Of a stretch of DNA of 36,860 bases, positions 17,636-24,878 are shown piece after piece. Every line of letters starts with the position of its first letter. Position 1 is the first letter of the stretch. The position numbers and the translations under genes were made by a program. The notes under the pieces are model-generated. The model made no database searches. It was not told the origin of the DNA and saw only the letters and a program-made list of their open reading frames with translations. The DNA is from Chitinophagaceae bacterium (GTDB taxonomy: Bacteria > Bacteroidota > Bacteroidia > Chitinophagales > Chitinophagaceae). The stretch is from contig JAJTFQ010000012.1 in NCBI GenBank assembly GCA_021299955.1, positions 6,648 to 43,507 of the forward strand, given 5' to 3'.

Positions 17636-18808
17636 TCAGTCCAGGGCTCGTTTCTTTCCGACCAGCCAGAGGATGGCGAAGCCACCCAGTGCCATCAGGG
17701 CGAAGGAATATCTCAGACCCACGGCCTCAGCAATGTATCCGATAATGGGTGGGCCGAGCAGGAAACCCAGGTATCCGATGCCGGCCACACTGGCGATGGC
17801 GATGCCGCTGGCGATCCGGGTATCCTTTCCGGCCGTGCTGTACACCAGGGGGATGATGCTGCTGACACCGATCCCGGTGAGCATACATCCGATCACGGAT
17901 GGTAGAAGCATAGGTAGTAGTGCCGTCAGCCCGATGCCGGTGGTGATCAGTCCGGCACTGATCATCACCCATCTCCTACGTCCCCATCGGGAAGACATCC
18001 CATCGCCCATGAATCGTCCGGCGGACATGGTGATCATGAAGGCCGCATATCCGGCAGAAACGAAACGCTCATCGGCTCCCACAACCTGACGAAAATAGAC
18101 ACCTGTCCAGTCGAACATGCATCCCTCCACACTCATCGAACAGAAGGCGATCAGGCCCAGCAAAAGCAGCTGCCCCTCCGGGAGGCGAAACCTGTACTTC
18201 GGAATTACGGAACTGACTGCACGTTTGGGAATAAGGTTACGCTGAAAAACATAGTCATTCACCCAAACGAACAGGGTGATGAACGGAAAGTGAATGGCCG
18301 GCTCTATGCCATATCGGATCATCAGCCATCCGATTAGGGCGCCGGTAAAACCTCCGAGACTCCAAAGACCATGGAAGGTGGTGAAGATGGGCTTGTGATG
18401 GATACTCTCGGCATTGACCCCCTGGGTATTGACAGAGATATTACACAAATTCCCGATCAGACCGAAAAGATAGAGACAGACAGGAAGATGCCAGGATTCC
18501 TGAACCTGACCGATGAGCAGCAGGATGAAAGAATATCCCATCAAAGCTACCCTCAGGACGTTGCGACTTCCGAAACGGGTGACGATGCGTCCGCTGAACG
18601 GCATCATGGTCAGTTGACCCATGGGAAGCATGAACAGGATGGTGCCCAACGCGCCTTCGCCCAGGTGAAGTTTGTCCTTCAGATCAGGAATACGGCTGGC
18701 CCAGCTCCCGAAAACCACGCCCTGTATGAAGAAGAATACACTCACAGCGTTCACGGTCTTCCGAACGGTCACGCTCAATGCCGAAGTGTCTATCTGTGCG
18801 TTTGACAA
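17636..18808 (-). CDS. MFS transporter, YbjJ-like
   Basis: A 12-helix major facilitator of about 390 residues. The first loop ASRIPDLKDKLHLGEGALGTILF and motif A as SGRIVTRFGSRNVLR resemble the YbjJ/fucose-permease side of the superfamily. The ORF track begins at a TTG at 18835, but that TTG is part of a TACCTTTG promoter element. I therefore take the next TTG at 18808; TTG 18778 or GTG 18772 are also possible, since the first helix begins only at about residue 30 of the long form. The substrate is unknown; sugar or drug-like efflux are both possible. It sits downstream of the lipid kinase gene but may have its own promoter. Confidence 0.85.
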   Translation of the reverse strand: MSNAQIDTSALSVTVRKTVNAVSVFFFIQGVVFGSWASRIPDLKDKLHLGEGALGTILFMLPMGQLTMMPFSGRIVTRFGSRNVLRVALMGYSFILLLIGQVQESWHLPVCLYLFGLIGNLCNISVNTQGVNAESIHHKPIFTTFHGLWSLGGFTGALIGWLMIRYGIEPAIHFPFITLFVWVNDYVFQRNLIPKRAVSSVIPKYRFRLPEGQLLLLGLIAFCSMSVEGCMFDWTGVYFRQVVGADERFVSAGYAAFMITMSAGRFMGDGMSSRWGRRRWVMISAGLITTGIGLTALLPMLLPSVIGCMLTGIGVSSIIPLVYSTAGKDTRIASGIAIASVAGIGYLGFLLGPPIIGYIAEAVGLRYSFALMALGGFAILWLVGKKRALD

Positions 18809-18832
18809 GTTCCCTGCGATTTTGTTGACGCG

Positions 18833-18840
18833 CAAAGGTA
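18833..18840 (-). promoter_or_regulatory. Candidate -7 promoter element (TACCTTTG) of the MFS gene
   Basis: On the minus strand the sequence reads TACCTTTG, identical to the mqnC element, with a TTG 24 bases upstream. It lies in the short space between the lipid kinase stop and the MFS start and overlaps the first codon of the track ORF, which argues for a later start codon. Confidence 0.42.
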
Positions 18841-18871
18841 CGTTGTTGAAGTGCTGGGTTCGTGCAACGGA

Positions 18872-19744
18872 TCAGCTCAACGGATCACAAAGGAATCTGA
18901 GCCTGCCAGGCAGTATTCCGATCTCCAGTCGGCTGGCTTCCGCATACTCACCGTCGCAGTGATATTGGAGGATGGAAGTCGATTCGATGGAAATAGATTG
19001 CAGTCGCTCATGACGGACGAACGGGAGATGGAGGTGTTTTCCGCGTTCTATGACCGGAAGGTATCGAAGACGTTGCAGGGGACTGAGTGGTCCGGCGGTG
19101 ATCAGATCCAGATAGCCGTCATCCGGACGCGCCACAGGTGCTACATGAAAACCTCCGCCTGCGCGACTTCCATTGCTCAGGTCCACCAGCAAAAATCTGC
19201 CGGTCTCCCGGCGACCATTGTATCGAATGTCAAACTCCGCACATCGATAATCCAGGATCTTGCGCAAAACGGCCATCAAAAAAGAAGTCTTCCCCGGCCG
19301 TTTCCGCTTTCCGGTCAGGTCGCGGGCCACGGCACCCTCAAATCCGATGCCGATACCATTGATGAAATAGCGATCGTTGCAAGTGCCCAGATCTATAGTG
19401 ATCGGTGCAGCCTGAAGCATGAGCTCAACCTGCAGCGCAATGGTTGTCTCACCGTATAGTAGCCAGTGAAAATCATTACCGGTCCCGCCTTTCAGCAGTC
19501 CAATGGGTAATTGAATATCAGGATACCGGTTGACGAATTGATGCATGGTGCCGTCGCCACCAACGATCCAGACCATGGTAAATCCTCCGAAATGGGCGGG
19601 CCATTCGTCCTTGAATATTTCATGAAATATGTCCTTCCCTGTCAGCAATGCCGATACCTGGTCCGTAACTCTCAGCGCCCGGCCTACACCCGCAGACGAA
19701 TGCGTTACCAAAGCCACCCGATGTTCTTTATCCGGATTCAACAT
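18872..19744 (-). CDS. Diacylglycerol kinase-like lipid kinase (DagK/YegS family)
   Basis: A 290-residue protein of the DAGK catalytic family (PF00781). Visible motifs are the N-terminal strand VALVTHSSAGVG, the nucleotide-binding GGDGT (62-66), GGTGNDF (86-92), and INGIGIGFEGAVA in the second domain. The full length matches YegS/DgkB-type enzymes. It transfers phosphate from ATP to a lipid hydroxyl, such as diacylglycerol, at the inner membrane face; the lipid is not determined. It precedes the MFS transporter on the same strand. The hairpin array lies 60 bases upstream of its start, between it and the FAD oxidoreductase gene. Confidence 0.9.
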   Translation of the reverse strand: MLNPDKEHRVALVTHSSAGVGRALRVTDQVSALLTGKDIFHEIFKDEWPAHFGGFTMVWIVGGDGTMHQFVNRYPDIQLPIGLLKGGTGNDFHWLLYGETTIALQVELMLQAAPITIDLGTCNDRYFINGIGIGFEGAVARDLTGKRKRPGKTSFLMAVLRKILDYRCAEFDIRYNGRRETGRFLLVDLSNGSRAGGGFHVAPVARPDDGYLDLITAGPLSPLQRLRYLPVIERGKHLHLPFVRHERLQSISIESTSILQYHCDGEYAEASRLEIGILPGRLRFLCDPLS

Positions 19745-19804
19745 GAAAGTCCGATTTGGAGCAGTGGTGAACTTACCGAATTTTCTTCGAGTATGTCGAA
19801 CTAA

Positions 19805-19928
19805 ACCCTTGGAGAGTACCCAACTCTTGGAGAGTGCAGAACTCTTGGAGAGTTCTCAACGCTTGGAGGGTACCCCCACCCTTGGAGGGTTACCCAACCC
19901 TTGGAGGGTACCCCCACCCTTGGAGGGT
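19805..19928. repeat. Hairpin repeat array 1: seven units of about 18-19 nt
   Basis: Seven copies of a 13-nt palindrome with a TGG triloop start at 19805, 19823, 19841, 19859, 19878, 19897 and 19916, separated by 5-6 nt spacers. The arms are ACCCT/AGAGT, ACTCT/AGAGT (twice), ACGCT/AGGGT and ACCCT/AGGGT (three times). The middle pair is T-A in two units and C-G in three, so the stem is kept by paired changes; units 1 and 4 each have one mismatch. The array ends 10 bases past the FAD oxidoreductase stop codon. The same family recurs at 23861. ORF 19629..19931 simply translates this repeat and is not a gene. Confidence 0.92.
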
Positions 19929-19938
19929 TAATACTGAC

Positions 19939-21627
19939 TCAAGATTTCTCCGGCCAGGTGGTTTCGACACCCTGACTGCGCAGGAACTGCTGGAAATCAG
20001 CAAGTAGCTGGGTATCCTGGCGGACTTCGCGGGGAAGTCTGCCCCGGGCAGAAGCATATGCGCAAAGACAACCCACCGCCTCACCAATGCTCCACTCCAC
20101 GGGATGCAGGCGGTAGCAGCCGTTGGTGATGTGTGTGGTGCCTATGTTTTTATTGGCGGGCAAGAGGTTTTGGATGCGAACCGGTAGTAATGATCCGAGA
20201 GGGATCTGAAACGGAAGCGAGGGAAAGTCGATGTAGTTATTTCCCCGGCTCGACGGATGCAAGTCAATATGATAATAACCGACGCCAACGCTGTCTGGAT
20301 AGATGGCCGCACTTCCTCCTGACTGCTCCTTTCCGCAGTCATGCTCCCGGATCGTGTACAGTGCCTTAATCCGGCAGGATTCGCGCACATACGGGTATTT
20401 CGCCAAGCCGTCAGCCGTGCCCATGATATCCGGACGAAGACGCAATCCGCGCCATCCCATGCCGCCATCCGGCCGCGGCGCTTCGGTCTGCAACCAATAT
20501 AACAGCGAGAGGCTTAGCTGACGGGCTGCATTGACATGACGCTGGAACACCTTCTCCGGCACATCGATCAGATGCCCGAGCATATAATCATTCTGTGGCC
20601 AGTTGACGATCGATATGTCTCCCGGAAAATGACCCTCTACAAAGTTTTTCCGATGGATGATCCTTCGATAGTTCCATAGGTTCAGGGTATCGCCCGTGGG
20701 GATGCCCTCAGGATGAAAACCCAGTGCCTTCGGTTTCAACGTGGAAGGATGCATGTACGTCAGATCCAACAGTCGACCAGGCCATGCCGGACGCAGATCC
20801 GGAACATGGTCACGCCAGAAAGAATAGTCTGCCGGACGATCGATCACATGGTCTGCACCGGGCACGAAATCCATCGCGAAGCACATCGTGAAGGCCTGCT
20901 GATTGGTCGAATCTGCCTGATCTGAAGCATGCAACTCACCTGTTTGCGACTTCGACTCGGCACCGGTCACATATTCCGTTCCTGTCAAGGGAAGCAGATC
21001 ACCAAGCTCAGTGGCATCCACGAAGCAGGGAGCAGAAAGAATGCTCTTTGCACTATTTCGGATATTCTTCACCGTTAGTGACAGCACCCGGTCGCCCGAC
21101 ATCTCCGCCGACACCGGACGATGTTCCGTTAGTAAGCGTAGTTTTCCGTTGCTGATCCATGGAGCCAGCATGGACATCATTACCGCAAGCGCCACCCGCG
21201 GTTCATGGCACAGCCGGGAGACAGCACCGTCTCCCGGATTCAGATGTGGCCGGGCTGCCGCTTCAGGTGTCAGTGGATAGTGATGACGATAGTAATCCCG
21301 GATGCCTTCTCTCAGTTTTCGGTAGGAAGCTGGCGCACCGTGGGTTTCAATCCAAGGATGTTCATCTGGCGGGACACCCTGAGATGTCAGTTGACCCCCG
21401 ATCCAGTCAGTCTCCTCCGTTAGGATCACACTCATCCCGTTACGCAAGGCCGCCAGGGCCGCGGCTACCCCACCCAAGCCACCGCCGGCAATGACGAGGT
21501 CCGCTTTCAGCAGGGGAGCATTGCCTGCAGTTGATGATCCATGAGGATTTAGATGCTCTCGCGGATGACCAACAGTCAAAGACGCGGTACCCATGACCGT
21601 TAGTCCCAGGAATTTTCTTCTTTTCAT
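19939..21627 (-). CDS. FAD-dependent oxidoreductase, Tat-type export signal (PF12831)
   Basis: A 562-residue flavoprotein. The N-terminus MKRRKFLGLTVMG has a twin-arginine motif followed by a short hydrophobic stretch, so export in folded form with bound FAD is likely. The dinucleotide motif is VIAGGGLGGVAAALAALRNG (G48-G53) with the acidic strand end ILTEE. ATELGDLLPLTG and the C-terminal NLLPANKNIGTTHITNGCYRLHPVEWSIGEAVG are typical of the FAD_oxidored family, where the latter closes the FAD site. Members oxidise sugars or unknown envelope compounds; the substrate is not evident. It is the last gene of the minus-strand set after the dienelactone hydrolase (33 bases) and metallophosphatase. 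Confidence 0.9.
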   Translation of the reverse strand: MKRRKFLGLTVMGTASLTVGHPREHLNPHGSSTAGNAPLLKADLVIAGGGLGGVAAALAALRNGMSVILTEETDWIGGQLTSQGVPPDEHPWIETHGAPASYRKLREGIRDYYRHHYPLTPEAAARPHLNPGDGAVSRLCHEPRVALAVMMSMLAPWISNGKLRLLTEHRPVSAEMSGDRVLSLTVKNIRNSAKSILSAPCFVDATELGDLLPLTGTEYVTGAESKSQTGELHASDQADSTNQQAFTMCFAMDFVPGADHVIDRPADYSFWRDHVPDLRPAWPGRLLDLTYMHPSTLKPKALGFHPEGIPTGDTLNLWNYRRIIHRKNFVEGHFPGDISIVNWPQNDYMLGHLIDVPEKVFQRHVNAARQLSLSLLYWLQTEAPRPDGGMGWRGLRLRPDIMGTADGLAKYPYVRESCRIKALYTIREHDCGKEQSGGSAAIYPDSVGVGYYHIDLHPSSRGNNYIDFPSLPFQIPLGSLLPVRIQNLLPANKNIGTTHITNGCYRLHPVEWSIGEAVGCLCAYASARGRLPREVRQDTQLLADFQQFLRSQGVETTWPEKS

Positions 21628-21660
21628 ATCATCATGAATGAACCACGGCCCTTCCTGAGA

Positions 21661-22539
21661 TCAATGCGTCTTTAAGAAAGCTATGGCCTTGGCATATGAG
21701 TCCTCTGTAGCTGATTTATTAAAGGAGGGATTACTCGGATTGGCGAAACCATGTCCCGCATCATATCTATGGACCGTCAGTTTCTTACCTACCGCTGTCA
21801 TGTTTTGCTCAAACGCATCCACCATGGCCGGCGCAGGCGATCTGTCGAGGTTTCCAAAGAAGCCGATGACGTCACAACGGATGTTTTTCAATTTTTCAAT
21901 ATCTGATTCAGGACGACCATAGAACATAACCGTCCCCTTGGCTTTGGGGCCCGCAATGATCGCCGTCTGCAAGCTCCACATCCCGCCGAAACACCATCCC
22001 ACACTGTAGATCGAAGCCTTGTCGCCAGCATAGGCGATGGCGCCACGGATAATGGCCGTCATGCGAGACATGTCTGCGGAACGCATGATCTTCATGGCAC
22101 TGTCGGGCGTAGCGGCGACCCGACCATCGTACATATCCACAGCGATCACATTCATGTCACCCAGATCGCTGTAATATTTGTCAGCCTCGTCACGTATGTT
22201 ATCATTCAATCCCCACCATTCCTGGATGACGATCAGCCAGCGGTCAGACTTCCGCTTCGCGGGAATGAAATAAGCATTCGCTTCAGGACCATCGACCACC
22301 GGAAAACGGATCATCTTTCCCAGCCGATCCACGGCTTCGGCCTTGAGGGGGCCCGGATGCATGGCCGCGAAACCGCTGGTGGAAGCCTCCAGCTGATAAG
22401 CATCCAATGTTTCCATTTGCAGGCATTCGATGGCTTCCGCCCGATTGATGGCGGGTTGTTGCAGATATTTCCAATTCCATCCGGTCCAGGCGGATGCAAA
22501 GAATATCAGAGCGGACGTAAAAAGAATGCGCTTCATCAT
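21661..22539 (-). CDS. Dienelactone hydrolase family protein, exported
   Basis: I take the start at 22539 (MMKRILFTSALIFF, a signal peptide or anchor) rather than 22659, because the longer form adds 40 polar residues and overlaps the upstream gene. The 292-residue protein shows the dienelactone hydrolase pattern: Glu in IQEWWGL, nucleophile Cys in GWCFGG (C183), Asp in FFGNLDRSP (D232) and His in DAGHGF (H263). Cys rather than Ser in the nucleophile elbow is normal for this family. It hydrolyses lactone or ester bonds; the substrate is unknown and no aromatic degradation genes are nearby. It lies between the metallophosphatase (73 bases upstream) and FAD oxidoreductase. Confidence 0.9.
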   Translation of the reverse strand: MMKRILFTSALIFFASAWTGWNWKYLQQPAINRAEAIECLQMETLDAYQLEASTSGFAAMHPGPLKAEAVDRLGKMIRFPVVDGPEANAYFIPAKRKSDRWLIVIQEWWGLNDNIRDEADKYYSDLGDMNVIAVDMYDGRVAATPDSAMKIMRSADMSRMTAIIRGAIAYAGDKASIYSVGWCFGGMWSLQTAIIAGPKAKGTVMFYGRPESDIEKLKNIRCDVIGFFGNLDRSPAPAMVDAFEQNMTAVGKKLTVHRYDAGHGFANPSNPSFNKSATEDSYAKAIAFLKTH

Positions 22540-22612
22540 GAAATATTTAGGTTGAGAATGATCGTCAGACAATGGATCGGGGTGATTGTTCAACCGAATC
22601 CTTTCAAACCAC

Positions 22613-23455
22613 TCAGACCGGCATGGGTTCCGCCATACCCGGGGTGAGTTCCGTCTCAAAAAGGGGCGTGTCCGGATTCATGATCCAGGTCTTGATCGAT
22701 CCACCCTTGTACAATTCGACGATGCGATATCCGCGATAGTTCGTTCCCCAATTTCCACCCATGTGGCTGTCGAACAAGAACGGCACACCTGCATGCCATT
22801 TGATGCCGTCCTGATCATGTTCATGCCCGTGGAAGACCGCCCGGAGATTCTTCTGCGCCTTGACCAGTTCCTGGAAAGGTGTCGACTCGATGGCATGCTT
22901 CGTCCATTTCATCTGCGGGATATGAATGAACAGGAGGATATGATCCGCCTTACGGTGTTCCCTGAACTTGGCGGTGAGCCAGTCCATGTCCGGCGGAAGG
23001 TATTTCCCGGTATGATCAGAAGTCGTGGCGAAAATAAGGGCGGTTCGATCCTTCACCACATCAAAATTGACCGGAGAATCCCAAGCCTGCCTCCACTGTT
23101 CGGGGGTGGCCATGTCGTGGTTCCCCTGCGTCACATAATATTTGAAGGACAGCTGGTCGAGGGTCTTTCTTGCCTGAGGAAAGAAGGAAATATCATCATG
23201 CACAATATCGCCGTTGATGACGCCGAAGTCGAAGGGATCCTTTGCGTGCATCTCATTCATGTGGCGGATGCCCGTGTCCAGCATCTCCTGGTAAGCCGTT
23301 TTCGGCTGACCGAAATGTGTATCGGATGCGATCGCGAAGCGCAACAGGCGTTTCCTGCGGGCCAGCGAGGGGCCTTCGGAAGCCAGCAGGGTCTGTCCCT
23401 GATGGAGGAGCAAGGCAAGGACGGATGCATCCCTGATGAATCTTCTGCGGTCCAT
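22613..23455 (-). CDS. Calcineurin-like metallophosphoesterase, exported
   Basis: A 280-residue metallophosphatase. Metal ligands appear in order: Asp and His in ASDTHFG, Asp in VINGDIVHDD, GNHD, His in FIHIPQ and GHEHD. The N-terminus MDRRRFIRDASVLALLL has consecutive arginines before a hydrophobic stretch, so Tat or Sec export is likely. It is most similar to purple acid phosphatase/CpdA-like exported members, which cleave phosphomonoesters or phosphodiesters. It is the first gene of the metallophosphatase - dienelactone hydrolase - FAD oxidoreductase set. The antisense ORF 22586..23473 is a shadow. Confidence 0.9.
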   Translation of the reverse strand: MDRRRFIRDASVLALLLHQGQTLLASEGPSLARRKRLLRFAIASDTHFGQPKTAYQEMLDTGIRHMNEMHAKDPFDFGVINGDIVHDDISFFPQARKTLDQLSFKYYVTQGNHDMATPEQWRQAWDSPVNFDVVKDRTALIFATTSDHTGKYLPPDMDWLTAKFREHRKADHILLFIHIPQMKWTKHAIESTPFQELVKAQKNLRAVFHGHEHDQDGIKWHAGVPFLFDSHMGGNWGTNYRGYRIVELYKGGSIKTWIMNPDTPLFETELTPGMAEPMPV

Positions 23456-23821
23456 GTGCGGATTTTTGTTTGAAAATACGCATGTGGATTCAATCGGCCA
23501 TATTTAGGAGAATGAACTATCGTCAGGATTTTGTGGAGTGAGATTGTCATTCCAGTCTTTTGCAATAATCCCCCTGCGCTTGTTTTCTACAGGGTCCGTC
23601 TGTTACTATCCACGGAAATCATCGGTCCGTCGTTTGTCTGACATCGGCTATATCATTAAAGTATGACCCGATCTGCGCATTACATCAACACTTAAACAAT
23701 TCAATATTTGCATTTTGTATAAAATGCCGCGAACAGGTGATCAACATCATGATACTGTATGTAAATAAATGCTTAACATTGAATGTGTCCTGCAATCGTT
23801 GAATTAGAAAAACACCAGACT
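23456..23821. other. Intergenic region before the intrinsic terminator
   Basis: An AT-rich stretch without a recognisable gene on either strand. It should hold the promoter for the minus-strand metallophosphatase operon, but no clear TAnnTTTG match is visible. It contains an 18-base inverted repeat GCATTTT-GTAT-AAAATGC at 23710-23727 that could be an operator or a small-RNA stem. Because a plus-strand terminator follows at 23822, a small RNA may be encoded in this region. Confidence 0.45.
23710..23727. repeat. Inverted repeat GCATTTT-GTAT-AAAATGC
   Basis: Two perfect 7-base arms with a 4-base spacer in the gap between the divergent metallophosphatase and FkbM genes. Size and AT content fit a regulator-binding operator or an early stem of a transcript that ends at 23847. 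There is no other support. Confidence 0.35.
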
Positions 23822-23847
23822 AGACGGTTTCGAACCGTCTTTTTTTA
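23822..23847 (+). terminator. Intrinsic terminator on the plus strand
   Basis: AGACGGTT-TCG-AACCGTCT is an exact 8-base-pair stem with a 3-base loop, followed by seven to eight T residues on the plus strand. The minus strand has no matching T-run, so it works in the plus direction. No plus-strand gene ends upstream; the nearest gene there is the minus-strand metallophosphatase. The terminator therefore points to an unannotated transcript. Confidence 0.8.
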
Positions 23848-23860
23848 TTCACAAATACCA

Positions 23861-23982
23861 ACTCTTGGAGCGTACCCCACTCTTGGAGAGTTAGCAACTC
23901 TTAGAGCGTACCCCCACTCTTGGAGAGTTACCAACTCTTGGAGAGTTACCAACTCTTGGAGAGCTGCGAACTCTTGGAGAGT
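23861..23982. repeat. Hairpin repeat array 2: seven units of about 18-19 nt
   Basis: Seven copies of the same 13-nt palindrome as in array 1 start at 23861, 23879, 23897, 23916, 23934, 23952 and 23970, with 5-6 nt spacers. Most units are ACTCT-TGG-AGAGT; units 1 and 3 have AGCGT as the right arm, unit 3 has a TAG loop, and unit 6 ends in C. TGG is on the plus strand in both arrays, so they are in direct orientation. The array begins 14 bases after the intrinsic terminator and ends 75 bases before the FkbM gene. ORF 23783..24043 is translation of the repeat. Confidence 0.92.
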
Positions 23983-24057
23983 TGAACTAGATGTATCAGC
24001 AGTTAATGCTTGTAGAATTGCTACGAATGCGTATCATGCATAAATTGTCAGATTGAT

Positions 24058-24870
24058 ATGAACCTGCGATTCTTCATAAGATTCATTTCAGAGGTCTATT
24101 GCACCATCAGGGGAAGGATCTGGAAAGCCGGGCTCCGAAGTTCGCATCACCTTCAGGTACTACCGGGCAGAAGTTTCACCTTCACTCATTACGGAGACAT
24201 CACCCGCCTGTTGTTTGAACAACAGCATCTTGTATCGATCGGAAAATCATTTGAAACGGATGTCCTTCAGATTTATGCTGGTCTGATCAGGCCCGGTTCC
24301 GTAGTCTTGGACATCGGAGCGAATATCGGATTGTACAGCCTGCTCGGATCGGAAATGGTCGGCCCAAAGGGAAGGATCCTGGCATTTGAACCTGAACCGA
24401 ACACCCATGCAGTGCTGCTTAAAAATCTGTCCGCTAATCGGATAAAGAATGTGACTGCATTGCCCATGGCACTTTCTGACAGAAACGGCATGGTGGAATT
24501 GGCCGTTCCCGAAGTAGTAAAAGCCAGATTTGAATATGGAGACTCCTATCTCTCCATGAATCCCTCAGCAACTGAAGGATCCTCCAATGCAATCCCCTGT
24601 CGACGACTGGATGAAGTCCTCGAAGAGATGAACATTTCAAAGTTGGATCTGATCAAGATCGATGTGGAGGGTGCCGAATATCTATGTCTGTCAGGGGCTG
24701 AGCGATTGCTACAGGAAGATCACAAACCCATCATCCTCCTGGAATGCGACGAGATCCTCAGCCGACGCTTTGGGCATTCGGTATTTGACACGCTACTGCT
24801 GTTGCACCAGCATGGCTACGAATGCGAACAAATCGGGCTTCATCAATGGATCGCACGTCCGCGTTCATAA
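24058..24870 (+). CDS. FkbM family SAM-dependent methyltransferase
   Basis: A 270-residue class I methyltransferase. Motif I is VVLDIGANIGLYSLLG (82-97), followed by the acidic ILAFEPEPNTHAVLLKNL, and the FkbM signature KLDLIKIDVEGAEYLCLSGAERLL appears at about residue 200. The length is normal. FkbM proteins methylate hydroxyl groups on sugars or secondary metabolites and are often found in polysaccharide clusters. Here there is no such cluster, although a glycosyltransferase lies about 7 kb away. The hairpin array and terminator just upstream suggest the gene is transcribed from a promoter in the 23983-24057 gap or through the array. Confidence 0.9.
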   Translation: MNLRFFIRFISEVYCTIRGRIWKAGLRSSHHLQVLPGRSFTFTHYGDITRLLFEQQHLVSIGKSFETDVLQIYAGLIRPGSVVLDIGANIGLYSLLGSEMVGPKGRILAFEPEPNTHAVLLKNLSANRIKNVTALPMALSDRNGMVELAVPEVVKARFEYGDSYLSMNPSATEGSSNAIPCRRLDEVLEEMNISKLDLIKIDVEGAEYLCLSGAERLLQEDHKPIILLECDEILSRRFGHSVFDTLLLLHQHGYECEQIGLHQWIARPRS

Positions 24871-24878
24871 TGAACGCA

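Noticed and set aside
19629-19931. ORF of 100 aa (LES..LEG repeats)
   Set aside because: It is a translation of the hairpin array with no family signal; the same is true of 23783..24043.
19805-23982. CRISPR interpretation of the two hairpin arrays
   Set aside because: Spacers are only 5-6 nt, repeats 13 nt, and there are no cas genes.
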